NCBI GenBank assembly: GCA_963575745.1
Contig: CAUYUJ010015515.1
Span: 176,095-240,094, forward strand
DNA: 64,000 nt
Direction: 5' to 3'
From: Prorocentrum cordatum
Taxonomy: Eukaryota; Sar; Dinophyceae; Prorocentrales; Prorocentraceae
The notes under the pieces are model-generated. The model worked only from the letters and a program-made list of their open reading frames with translations, was not told the origin of the DNA and made no database searches. The position numbers were made by a program, and so were the translations under genes. Of the stretch, positions 53,813-63,420 are shown piece by piece. Position 1 is the first letter of the stretch. Every line of letters begins with the position of its first letter.

Positions 53813-55350
53813 ATGCTTCCCAAGCTTGTGGCACAGACCAGTCTCTCCGCAGCGACTGAGGTAGCGGTGGGCTGGGCGCGTCGACTCAGTGGCATGTTCA
53901 TCGAGGGCGGCCAGCTTGCGTCCGCCGCCGAGCAGCTGGGCGGGATCCGCGCCTCTCTCTGTATCGTGTTCGCTGTGGGCGCTCTGGCGGGCTGCTGCTG
54001 CTCCGCTTGTGCACTGGCAGGAGGCATCGTGCACCATGGCGTTCGTATTGCAGGCTGGGATGCGAGTGCTCGTGCAGTGGCGCGCGATCGAGGAGTTCCA
54101 TGCAAGGATGCTGCTGCGCGAGTCCAACGGCGACGAGTACGACAGAGAGCTCGCCTGGGTTTCAAGTCGCGAGTCCTACGAGTCAGGTGTGGATGGCCGC
54201 TGCCCCCGATTCAGACGTGCACCTTCACGAGTTGGAGGTGCCACCTTTCCACGCGCTGGCCCCATGCGATCAGACGGGCCGGCCTCTGCGGCGCGAACGA
54301 GTTGGCGGGGAACGACCTCGCCGAGCTCGGCCCCACTACGGCCCCCAGTGGTCTCCGACGCCCCGCGAGTTCACAGAACTCCGCGAGGGTCGCGGCGTGA
54401 GACCGTCAGCGGGGGAGATGGTGGACGTGGACCAGCCGGCGCGGGCGACGCCGCCGGGCCTGCTGGATGGGACAGCGACTCCTTCTGAGGGGCTGCTGCG
54501 AGGCTCAGGGCGGCTCGAAGCTGGGACTGGGCGGCGGTGGCTAATCGTAGCGAGCGACGACGACAGCGAGGTGAATGGGCTGGCCGATTTCGACCAGCGG
54601 GAAGTGCTGCCTGCTGAAGGCTGCAACCGACAAGCAGGCCGAGATCTCGATGGATGCGCGCTTGATGCCGATCTTGCACGAGCTCAACGGCAAGAGGCGG
54701 CGCGTCTTCAAGGACGCGGCGCGGGCTATGACGGAGACAGCGTGGCCTGGGTGGCCTGCGAAGGGGCCGCGCACCGCCTTGCGGCACGTCAGCCTTTCGC
54801 GGAGCAGGACGCACATCCGCGCGCCCGCCACGCCAAGTGGCGCGCGGAGTGCGGCCCGGCCTCGAGCGACATGGCCGCGTCGGACCACGAGCTGGCGACG
54901 CTTGCGCTGGAGCTGGGGGCGAACTTCGACCGGCTTAACCCGACGGAGCCGGCGCTGGTGGAGCTCTTGGTCCGGCGCGCCCAGCTGGCGGAGTGGCGTC
55001 GTCGAGAGAGGCCGCTGAAGAGCCGCGGCGACGAGTACTTGCAGGATGAGTATCTGTGCACGGGGGCCTCGGGGACGCGGGGGGCCCTTATGGCGCGCCC
55101 GCTGCTGGTCGACCACGCGCCGGCGGAGCTGCACCAAGAGGCGACGCTAACGAAGCAGAAGCAGAAGCCCCGCGAAGAGCGAATGCCGTCGCGCGGGCGG
55201 GCCCCGCCGGCAGCGGCGGCGGGATCACGAAGGCGTTGCGTGACAAGGTGGCAGCTCAGGCCGCGGAGATCAGCAAGCTCCAGACGAAGGTCAAAGGCCC
55301 CCCAGGCGGCAAGAATGCTGGGGGAGGACTCGGAGGCCAGGTCTCCACCT
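53813..55350 (+). pseudogene. Gag-like ORF of the DIRS-like element
   Basis: Three frames share the similarity. First, VLVQWRAIEEFHARMLLRES at about 54,070 and SDVHLHELEVPPFHAL at about 54,215. Then DARLMPILHELNGKRRRVFK and TETAWPGWPAKGPRT at about 54,655-54,780. From about 54,830 HAKWRAECGPASSDMAASDH, LNPTEPALVELLVRRAQLAE, TGASGTRGALMARPLLVDHA and ATLTKQKQKPREER to about 55,190. The last part matches the conserved 'A..L.RR.QL.E ... L...VA..L..EA...K..RKA.EER' region that precedes the pol part in dinoflagellate elements. DKVAAQAAEISKLQTKVKGP near 55,260 is a short coiled coil. Confidence 0.6.
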
Positions 55351-55549
55351 TCTCAGGGGCGGCAGCTTATGCAGAGCTGCGCCCGCGCTTGCCAGGATTT
55401 GCAGAAGACACCGTGCGCCGCGCCTCCTACTCCGAGGGGTTGGTCTCCCTGCCGACGACGGGCGGACAGTGCGCCAGCGCCGATTGCTTGTCGGGTCGGG
55501 CCCGCGAACTACGGGCAGGCTGGCAGAAGCATTTTCTTCGCGATGATAG

Positions 55550-56620
55550 GCCTGCGGACGGCCCTCGTAGTCGCCCTTTTTTCAGATCCTGAACTAGCGC
55601 AGCGCAAGCAAATTTACTTGCGATTCGCGAGGCAGCTGTTAGACCGAGGCCTCATCGACCTGGGCGGGCGCGCCGAGGCGACGGTGGGCATCTTCTTCGC
55701 TTTCAAGAGTGACAAGCGGACCCCCCACACGATTGCAGACACGCGGGTGGCCAACGCTCGATTCTGAAAACCGGCGCATGCGCAGTTGCCGACTGCGGGG
55801 GCGTGGGGCAGTTTGCCCGCGCCAGACGGCAAGTCCTTGCATCTGGCCCAAATGGACTTGGACAACGCATTCTACAGGATCACCACGCCGCCAGGGCCGC
55901 GCGACCACTTCGCGCCGCCTGCCGTGGACCTCCACACCCTTCGGGCCGAGAGGCCTGACCTGGTTGCCTATCTGCATGCCAGGCGCACGGCGTCGCCGCG
56001 GCTGGCGGCCCTCGCGACGGGCTGGAGCTGGAGCATTCTTTTCTGCCAGCAGATTGCGGAGACCCAGGTGATCAGGAGCGGGGCGGCACGGGAGCGGCTG
56101 GCGCGCGATCGGCACCCCGCGCCCTACCAGGAGCAGGGGCCAGCCGCGTCGGCGCACGTGGACGGGGCCGCAGTCATCGGGCTCGACCACGCCGAGACGG
56201 CGGAGACGGCCCAGCGGGTGCGGGACACCCTCGATGCCGCGGGGCCGCAGTGCAAGGGGCTCGAGGTCCCGTCCGCGGAGGCGACGTTCACGGGGCTGGC
56301 GTTCGACGAGGCGAGGGCCCGCGTTGGGCTCAGCCGCCGACGCATGTGGCGCATCTGCCCGAGCACGCTGTACGTTGCCGACCGCGGGTCCGCCTCGGGC
56401 GACGAGCTGCGGGCGCTCCTCGGCCACTTCGCGTTGGGCGCGCTGGTGCGGAGGGAGCTCCTGTCGATCTTCTCCGCGGCCTACCGCTTCGCGACGCGGG
56501 CCGGTGGGCGGCGGCGGCGCCTGTGGAGCGCCGCGGTGGCGGGGCCTCGCGCGGCCGCCGCGCTCATCGCGTTCGGCCGCGTGGGCTGCCGCCGCCGCCC
56601 AGACCCCGCGGCGCGGGCAA
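55550..56620 (+). pseudogene. DIRS-like reverse transcriptase
   Basis: Fingers: DPELAQRKQIYLRFARQLLD, RGLIDLGGRAEATVGIFFAF, DTRVANARF, then TGA at 55,765-55,767 where coding is expected. From 55,786 LHLAQMDLDNAFYRI is RT motif A with its Asp. GWSWSILFCQQ is the Gly-Trp-Ser block of this family, and HVDGAAVIGLDHAE is motif C with only the first Asp of the usual V-D-N/D. SGDELRALLGHFALGALVRR and ELLSIFSAAYRFATR match the connection region. One open frame runs 55,786-56,898. The lead of motif C (Tyr to His) and the stop show decay. Confidence 0.75.
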
Positions 56621-56922
56621 CCGACGCCTGCGGCGCGACGGCCTGCGACGCGGGCGGGCTCGGCGCCGCGAGCCGCGCTTGGGATCTGGGCGACGTTGCC
56701 AGGGCCAGTGCGCAGGCAGAGCGGCGGCGGCACCGCGCGTCGGAGGCAATTTCGGCACGGGCGCGCGCCTTGGGGCTATCCGAGCACCCAGCCGCCCTTG
56801 GAGGATCGAGCATCCAGAAAAGCCAGAGCGATAGACAGCGAGTCCAGTCGAGTTCAGTTCTCCATTCCTCTATCGAGGCATCCGCGGCATGCCTCTGAGT
56901 TCGACCAGTCGTTCGGGGTTAT

Positions 56923-57240
56923 GTGTCATGGTTCCTTGGGTCGGTCTCGCTCGACCAAATCACTTCGAGTCACGTCGGCCACATCAAGATGTGGCAGCTC
57001 AGGGTCAGGGGTAGGTTCAGCCGAGCAGAGAGCATCATCCGTCTGAAGGGGCACTGGGCCGCCATCGGTGTACGACGTCAACTTCGGGCTGTCTCTCGAC
57101 GCGGGCGCAAGCTGCTCGCGTTGCGCGACAACCTGGGCCTGGTTCTGGCCCAGGGGAAGGGGCGGGCGACCAGCCCGATGGTGACGCGTCAAGCATCCTG
57201 GGGGACCTGTCGGCGACCGTTCGGCGGACCCCTTCGGAGC
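56923..57240 (+). pseudogene. RNase H-like domain of the DIRS-like element
   Basis: GHIKMWQLRVRGRFSRAESI matches the 'HIN.LE.RA' block, with the catalytic Glu position read as Gln. LLALRDNLGLVLAQGKGRAT matches the 'L.DN.....L.KGR' block with its Asp. The segment between the RT and this domain (56,620-56,920) is frameshifted. Bases 57,241-57,770 read as a Ser/Arg/Pro-rich linker. Confidence 0.55.
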
Positions 57241-57774
57241 TGAACCCAGCTGATCGCCCTTCCCGCATGCCTGGCGCCTTGGCTCGAGACCTTCGGGCAG
57301 ATCCTCGGAGCGCCGGCTTCGACCCCCCTGGGCCGCCGCGGTGCGACGCCGAGGCTGTGCTGCGCACGGCGGTCGACGAGGCGCTGCTGGGTGGCGAGCT
57401 CGACTGGCTGGGCCGGCCGGCGGCTGGCGCGGCCGGGCTGGGCGACGCCTTCTGGGCGACCCGCTGCCAGGCGGCGCCGCGCGGCTGCACGCTGAAGCGG
57501 CGGCGCCAACGGCGGCGGAGCGGCGGACGCGGCTTCCGAGGGCAGCAGCAGTTCGAGTTCCAGTGACTACGGCGACGGCAACGAGACCGCCGAGCGCGTC
57601 AACCCCTGCAGCGACGGGCCGACGCCTGGCGCGCGCGCCGACACAGTCGCCGGGCGAGCGGATGTCGGGCCCCCAGGCGAGCGCGGCCGAGAGGATCGGC
57701 CGCCGCGCAGCCCGCCGCCAGGCCTCAGCCGCGGTCGCGGCCCCAGCGAGGCCGCCAGGCGGCTTGCGCGAGAC

Positions 57775-58340
57775 GGGCCACCCGGAAAGCAGGCGCGCGA
57801 CCGAGAAGAGCCGGGACACGCTGTGCCGCGAGGTCGGGGTCTTCCGAGCGGAGCGCCAGGAGAACCGCCAGAGCGCGAGCTCCAGGGCGGCGCTCGACGA
57901 CACGCTCGCGGGGTACCTGGGCACCCTCTACTTCGACGGCTACAACTGCGAGAGGGGCGACAAGCCCCTGTCGGGGCTGGCCTTCGAAGAGCCGAAGTTC
58001 AGGCGCGGCGGGGAGGAGGGCCCTGCTCGAGCCCGAGCTGCCCTCCAGGGCTTCCGCCGCAGGGTATCCAGGCAGATGAGGTTGCCACTGACTCGGCCGG
58101 AGCTGGCTGCACTGCGCCGGGGTCGCGGCCCTGGGGCGGGACTTCGGGATCAGCCTGGCGCTCGCGTGGGACAGCGGGCTGTGATTGCCGAGCGACATCA
58201 CGCGGCACCTGCCGAGCCCGGGAAGGGGCCGGCTCACGCGCGGGTTTGCCGCGAGGCGGTGGAGGCACAGATCGCAGCAATGCTGAGCGAGCGCCCGGCG
58301 CTGCTGCAGCCGCCCAACCTGGCCGCAACTGCGCGCTGAA
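57775..58340 (+). pseudogene. Tyrosine-recombinase-like protein, N-terminal domain only
   Basis: The frame gives AALDDTLAGYLGTLYFDGYN, GDKPLSGLAFEEPKF and ARAALQGFRRRVSRQMRLPL, matching the core-binding domain of the recombinase in dinoflagellate DIRS-like elements ('LD..L..YL..L...G......A...L......R...AL.GFR'). In another frame RDFGISLALAWDSGL and PSDITRHLPSP resemble the start of the catalytic domain (usual 'RP.EL..L'). The Arg, His-x-x-Arg and Tyr residues of the catalytic core were not found in the 250 bp before the methyltransferase frame, so the core is missing or destroyed. Confidence 0.5.
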
Positions 58341-58404
58341 GGCCGGTCGGTCCCGTCGCTTGGGCGACACACTGGTGCGCAGCAGAGAGTTGTCATAAGC
58401 CGCC

Positions 58405-59158
58405 GTGCGGGCTGGGCTGAGCGACGCCATGCGGCGCGAGGAGTTGGGCAAGGCCCCAGTTTGCTACCTTGACCTCTTTTCAGGCGCGGGCGGCATCGCC
58501 CGCGCGCTCAGGAGATTGCGCAGCGTCAGCCTCGAGATGGATCTTCCGCACTCTGAGTTTTTCGATATTGCCTCGAAGGTGGTTGGCCAGACCATCGCGG
58601 GTTGGATCTCGAGTCGCCTCGTCGTAGGCGTTTTGTTCTGCGTTCCTGTGCTCGACTTACTCGCAAGCCTCGCACAATTTCTATCGATGCCCTGCTAGCA
58701 TGCACGGCCACTCCCATCTCGAAGGCGAAGCGCTGGAGCGCCTCCTGGTGGGAAATGCGACCCGTGCCTGTGTGTATCATGGTGTCCCAATGATATGTGA
58801 GAACCCTGTAAGCAGCTACGCCTGGCAGGAGCCCGTCATGCAGCATCTGTCCCAACATCGGCGGTGTCGCGATGCCGTGTTCGATATGTGCCAATTCGGA
58901 AGAGCTTGGAGAAAGCCCACGCGTCTGCGCGCGTGGAATTGTGTGCCTCCGCCCGCAGCTCTGTGCGCACGTTGCTCTAGCTCGCGCGGCCCCTGCCCCC
59001 AGACCGGTCGACCCCACATCCCTCTCCAAGGTCGAGGGCCGCACGGGGTGCGGCGGACCCGCTTGGCGGAGACATCTCCCAGCAAGGCAGCCAGATCGCC
59101 CGATGGCTGCATCAGAGCGCTGAAAACATCAGAGCTCAGAGAATTTGGAGACTGGTAG
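58405..59158 (+). pseudogene. SAM-dependent DNA methyltransferase-like domain of the retroelement
   Basis: The frame 58,405-58,698 reads VCYLDLFSGAGGIARALRR and SVSLEMDLPHSEFFDI; DLFSGAGG is the AdoMet-binding motif I of C5-cytosine methyltransferases. After a frameshift near 58,600-58,700 the frame 58,700-59,158 has GEALERLLVGNATRACVYHG, VPMICENPVSSYAWQEPVMQ (ENP at the position of motif VI ENV), DAVFDMCQFGRAWRKPTRLR and QTGRPHIPLQGRG, ending in TAG at 59,156-59,158. The catalytic Pro-Cys loop should lie in the frameshifted part; a Cys-Val-Pro occurs there. This tail is typical of the methyltransferase-like region carried by dinoflagellate retroelements. It is not intact. Confidence 0.65.
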
Positions 59159-59283
59159 ACTGTTGAAGCATGCGGCCATCCAGGGCACAGAATGGGAACG
59201 GGCGGAGCATGGCTCCGCGATCGCTTGCAGGCTGGAGGCCTCTCACCTGAACAAACCAACGTCTGGCCATTTGAAAAAAAACA

Positions 59284-59398
59284 GCACTCATCCTCCTCCT
59301 CCTCCTCCTCCTCCTTTTCCTCCTCCTCCTCCTCCTCCTCCTCCTCCTCCTCCTCCTCCTCCTCCTCCTCCTCCTCCTCCTCCTCCTCCTCTTCCTCC
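59284..59398 (+). repeat. (CTC)n tract before a candidate exon
   Basis: About 38 CTC triplets, ending 20 bp before the acceptor at 59,419. Confidence 0.95.
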
Positions 59399-59419
59399 CC
59401 CCCCCTCTTGTTTATACAG

Positions 59420-59492
59420 GCCGCTACCGCTCTGGTCTTTGGTCCTGCCTATATCCCTTTCGCATGCTGTTTGCACATGAAGCCTGATGGCT
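59420..59492 (+). CDS. Candidate small internal exon
   Basis: The acceptor CTTGTTTATACAG and donor GTGAGT frame 73 bases that read AATALVFGPAYIPFACCLHM then KPDG. The upstream CTC tract would serve as the polypyrimidine stretch. The segment is hydrophobic and could be part of a membrane helix. No family recognised. Confidence 0.35.
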
Positions 59493-59559
59493 GTGAGTGT
59501 GTTCATGCCCATCCGCCGTTATCTGTTTGTCTGTCTTTCAATATGCATGTATTTTTTTG

Positions 59560-59714
59560 TCGTATCTACATATATATCGTTATCGATATGTGTCTATATT
59601 CCCAGCCCTCTATATCTATATATATATATATACATGTATATATATATATGTATGTATATATGTATGTATGTATATATATGTGTATATATATATATGTGAT
59701 GGTATATCCCTTTC

Positions 59715-59745
<31 letters not shown>

Positions 59746-59766
59746 GTGTCGCTGTCTCTGTCTCTG

Positions 59767-59809
<43 letters not shown>

Positions 59810-59870
59810 CTCTCTATCTCTCTCTCCCTTATTGTTCCTTCCCTCTCTCTCTCACACTCTGGCTCTCGAT
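59560..59870. repeat. (AT)n and (CT)n microsatellites
   Basis: TATATA/GTAT runs at 59,565-59,700 are followed by CTCTCT with TGTCTGTCTC interruptions to about 59,865. Confidence 0.93.
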
Positions 59871-60129
59871 CATCTTCCTACCACCCCTTCCCCTGCTGGT
59901 TTCCCCGCTGTGGCGTATGAAGACGTTAGTGTATGTACGTTCCTACCAGTTGTCACGTACTGTGTTGCGGTTCCTCGATTGTTGTTGTGTGATGCCCGGT
60001 TATATTCATGATCAGTCGGATCAGAAGGGGATGCACAAGCAACGCTTTCACTACATCTGCATTGGCATCGTTGTTACGCTGTTCGTCCTCCTCCTCCCCC
60101 TCTCTTTGTTCGCCTGCCTTGCTCTTCCC

Positions 60130-60385
60130 TTTCCTCCCTCCTGTGTTTGACGATGGCCAGGCGTCGCGTGTAATTGACGTCCCAGCTGGTGATGTGCCAC
60201 GACACTGCTTTAGGGGTCGCCTTGTCGGCCGGGGCCGCACAGGGCTGCATAGTGCAGCATCGGCCTTCACCCCGTTCGATTGGGGCTGCGGATCAGCTTC
60301 GCGATCTCTTTTCACTTGGCTCGTGATGCGAACTGTACGCGCGCGAGCTACAGGGCCAGCACCGAGACAGGTTGATCAAAACTCA
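60130..60385. other. Non-repetitive stretch, possible exon
   Basis: The plus frame around 60,150-60,375 reads FDDGQASRVIDVPAGDVPRH and SAFTPFDWGCGSASRSLF with ordinary composition, leading into a CTC tract. No splice border was identified on the 5' side. Bases 59,871-60,129 hold nothing recognisable. Confidence 0.3.
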
Positions 60386-60920
60386 TCTTCCTCCTCCTCC
60401 TCCTCCTCCTCCTCCTCCTCCTCCCTCCCCTCCTCCTCCTCCTCCTCCTCCTCCTCCTCCTCCTCCTCCTCCTCCTCCTGCTCCTCATCCCCCGCCTCCT
60501 CCTCCTCCTCCTCCTCCTCCTCCTCCTCCTCCTCCTCTTCCTCCTCCTCCTCCCCTCCTCCTCCTCCTCCTGCTCCTCATCCCCCGCCTCCTCCTCCTCC
60601 TCCTCCTCCTCTCCTCCTCCTCCTCCTCCTCCTCCTCCTCCTCCTCCTCCTCCTCCTCCTCCTCCTCCTCCTCCTCCTCCTCATCCCCCCTCCTCTCCTC
60701 CTCCTCCTCCTCCTCCTCCTCCGCCTCCTCCTCTCCTCCTCCTCCTCCTCCTCCTCCTCTTCCTCCTCCCTCCTCCTCCTCATCATCATCATCATCATCA
60801 TCCCCCGCCTCCTCCTCCTCCTCCTCCTCCTCCTCCTCCTCCTTCTCCTCCTCCTCCTCCTCCTCCCTCCTCCTCCTCCTCCTCCTCCGCCTCCTCCGCC
60901 TCCTCCTCCTCCTTCTCGTG
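60386..60920 (+). repeat. (CTC)n tract, 535 bp
   Basis: CTC/CCT triplets with CGC, CAT and TGC interruptions. The phrase TGCTCCTCATCCCCCGCC occurs twice (60,479 and 60,571), so the tract includes an internal duplication of about 92 bp. Confidence 0.96.
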
Positions 60921-61194
60921 CTCTCCCTCCTCATCCCCTCCCCTTCGTTCATCTTCCTCCCCCTCCTCCCCCCCACCCCTCCCAGGAGGTCTCCACGGGC
61001 CTCCCGAGGTCTCGAGAGGACCCCCAGGGTCCCCGCTGGAGGCCCCCGTCGACCCAGAAAGGGCCAAGAACGGCCAACAGCTTGGATCCTCGAGCCAACC
61101 TGTCCGATGCATTGATTTGTGCAGCACGGTGACCCCACAGAGGTCTCGACCCCCCAAGGCCGGCTGTTCACCTCGAGCCGTTTTTTGACGGTTC

Positions 61195-61300
61195 GGGGGC
61201 CTGGGCTCGATGTGGCCATCGCCATCCACGCTGACGGCGGCGACGCGTCGGCGATGCGGCGCGATGCATCTACTGGGACCCCATGCGGGAGGCCTCGGGG
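61195..61300. repeat. Relative of the palindromic element at 23.8 kb
   Basis: GACGCGTCGGCGATGCGGCG and CGATGCATC resemble the arms of the 23,788-24,003 element. Only part is present. The rest of 60,921-61,440 holds no recognised gene; a GGA tract lies at 61,460-61,495. Confidence 0.4.
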
Positions 61301-61539
61301 TGAGGGCCGCCGAGGCCGAAAAAAGGGCAAAGAATTCCATTTTGAGGTTGCCAAGACGTCGGATGCTTGGGAACCTCGACACTCGATCCCCCAGCCCGGG
61401 GGGGGAGGCGCTCTCCTCGCGGGAGGGCTTGGGAGGACGAGGGTTGAGGAGGAAAACAGGAGGAGGAGGAGGAGGAGGAGGAGGAGGAGGAAGGTAGGAG
61501 GGAGGCGAGACAGGAGAGAGGACTGCGCGGTCGCCGCAG

Positions 61540-61638
61540 GAGTTTTGGCACTACACGGACAACCGGTGCACCGAGGACAACCCCAACGTTGCCGCCGTCC
61601 GTGCCCGGCGCGAGTCGGCTGGCCACCCGGAGCTCTGA
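61540..61638 (+). CDS. Candidate terminal exon, unknown gene
   Basis: The acceptor GCGGTCGCCGCAG is followed by a 33-codon frame: EFWHYTDNRCTEDNPNVAAV, RARRESAGHPEL, TGA. Composition is non-repetitive. No upstream exon was found, since a GGA tract and GC-rich sequence precede it. Bases 61,639-62,225 hold a loose 15-18 bp repeat of GTGCACACAGGC-type units at about 62,100-62,205 and no confident gene. Confidence 0.42.
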   Translation, partial: EFWHYTDNRCTEDNPNVAAVRARRESAGHPEL

Positions 61639-62234
61639 GGGATGGCAGCGGGCCGCCCTGCCACCCGAGGCACGGGGCGCCCACGAGGCGGCCGGGGCGC
61701 GGGCGTGGAAGAGCTGTGGCGCAGGAGCCACGGCTGCCCAGGTCTCGGGCGGTCTTGGCCCCTCGTCGGCCTCTGGAGATCTCCGCCACGCCCCCCCCCG
61801 ACCGAGGCCTCTTGGGCCCAAGAAGCCTCGAACCTCCGCCCTCCGGGGGGGGGGAGGAAGGCGGCGGCTCAGGAGGCCGCGGCTGATTGGGCTGGCGGCT
61901 CTGTCCGCAGCGAGGCCCGCGCTCTCCCACGGGCGGGCCTGCGATCGGCTGGCGGAAAGAAAGAAAGCGGGGCATTGCTACACCCGCGGTTGTGCCACCA
62001 AACGGCAGTACATGTTTGCCGGCGTGCATGTTTCCACATGCTTGCGCCACTCCGCAGGCCCCTGGTTCCTGTGGTGTAAACAGGGCGTCGTGATGTTCAC
62101 AGACATTGTGGTGCGCACAGATGCTGCTGCGGCAGCTGTGGTGGACACCAGAACTGTTGTGCACACAGGCATGGGCGTGCACACAGGCAGTGCGGTGTAC
62201 ACAGTCATTCTGGGCCCAACCTGGGGGGAACACT

Positions 62235-62815
62235 TCCTTGGGACGCTTGAGGGCCTTAGGGGGTGTCCTGCGTGGTCTTTCCGTGGCGCTGGGGTACTTC
62301 AGGAAACTTCGGGGGGCCTTTTGGGAGGACCTTTGGAGGCTCTCCGCGCGCCTCCATCGAGTTCCAGGGAACGCGGCATGGCTTCAGGGGGGTCTGGGTG
62401 CGCTTGCGAGCCTCAGGGTGCCCCATGTGGCCTTTCGGTAGCTGGGCTGCCTCTGGGAACTTTGGGGGGCCTTCAAGGAGGACCTCAGGAGGCTCTCAGC
62501 CTGCCTCCATCGAGTTCCAGGGGGCGCGACAAGGCTTTGGAGGGAGATCTGGGGACGCTTGCGGGCCTCAGGGTGCCCTGCGTGGCCTTTGGGAGGCGAT
62601 GGAGTGCCCCTCGGAAATTTTATTGGCTTTGGGGACCCCATGGTTTGGAGGCTGCCAGCACGCATCCATCGACTTCCAGGGAGTGCGACAAGGCTGCTTC
62701 GGGGAGGTCCTCAAGGTGCCCCACGTGGCCTTGAGGTGGAGCCCGGGTGACTCCAGGGAGCTTTAGGGAGCCTTCGGGTGGCCTTTGGAAGCTCTGGAGA
62801 AGCAACTCAAGCAAC
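62235..62815 (+). repeat. Degenerate tandem repeat, about 155-bp period
   Basis: CTCCATCGAGTTCCAGGG occurs near 62,352 and 62,505 and a variant near 62,664 (spacing about 153 and 159 bp). CTCAGGGTGCCC..GTGGCCTTT and GGGAACTTxGGGGGGCCTT keep the same spacing. About three and a half copies, adjoining the satellite that follows. Confidence 0.75.
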
Positions 62816-62839
62816 GTAAGGGTATCTGAAGGCCTCAGT

Positions 62840-63360
62840 GGCAGTGTCCACATGCGGTTCCCCGCCCATGCCGGAACACCCCTAACTCGCTTCGTGGCCA
62901 CAAAGGGAGCTCCACCTAATGCTCCAGTGGCCGCCCTCGAATGCGATTCCCCGCCTATGTCGGCACACCTCTGGCACGTTTAGGGAGCTCCGCCTCAGGC
63001 CCCAGTGGCAGTGTCCACATGCGGCTGCCCGCCCATGCCGGCACACCCCTCAAACGCTTCGTGGCCCCATATGGAGCTTGACCGAAGGCCCCAGTGGCCG
63101 CCCTCGAATGCGGTTCCCCGCGCACGCCTTTGGTACGTTTCGTGGCCCCATACGGGAACTAGCTCCACCTACCACTTGATGCCCCAGTGGCCGTCCTCGC
63201 AAGCGGTTCCCCGCCCGTGTCGGCACACCCCTCACACGTTTCATGGCCCCATGGGAAGCTCCACCGAAGACCCCAGTGGCAGTGTCCACATGCGGCTCCC
63301 CGCCCATTTCGGCACACCCTTACACGTTTCGTGGCCTGGATGGGAGCACCACCGAAGACG
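62840..63360 (+). repeat. 90-bp satellite family, second array
   Basis: About six units with ACxCGCTTCGTGGCC or ACACGTTTCGTGGCC..AGGGAGCTCCACC..CCCAGTGGC repeat at intervals of 78-100 bp (anchors near 62,888, 62,977, 63,055, 63,136, 63,236, 63,325). Units carry GGTTCCCCGCCCATG instead of the CATGCGCCCACCGCACC of the first array, so the two arrays belong to one family but different subtypes. Confidence 0.85.
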
Positions 63361-63420
63361 ATCCTTAGAACTGCGGTGCTCACAACTGCAAATGGCTGGG
63401 CCCTCGCCAGGATAATTTTC
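63345..63420 (+). repeat. Conserved 3' flank of the satellite, copy 2
   Basis: CACCGAAGA-x-GAT..CTGCAxATGGCTGGG-x-CxTCGCCAGGATAATT matches 7,400-7,472, directly after the first array. In the first locus this is RT sequence. Confidence 0.75.

Larger units (their letters stand above)
53813..59158 (+). mobile_element. DIRS-like retroelement with a methyltransferase domain (decayed)
   Basis: A collinear series of domains lies on one strand: gag-like ORF (to about 55,350), RT (55,550-56,600), RNase H (56,940-57,190), the N-terminal domain of a tyrosine-recombinase-like protein (57,780-58,150) and a methyltransferase-like domain (58,405-59,158). There is no integrase or aspartic protease motif. 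This order is what I expect for dinoflagellate DIRS-type elements. Frameshifts and stops occur in every part. Terminal repeats were not identified: the 5' side abuts a CTC tract and the 3' side another CTC tract at 59,285. Confidence 0.7.

Noticed and set aside
60485-62233. 582-codon minus frame ending in poly-Glu and poly-Arg
   Set aside because: Half is the CTC tract; the remaining GC-rich part opposes the candidate plus exon at 61,540 and shows no domain.
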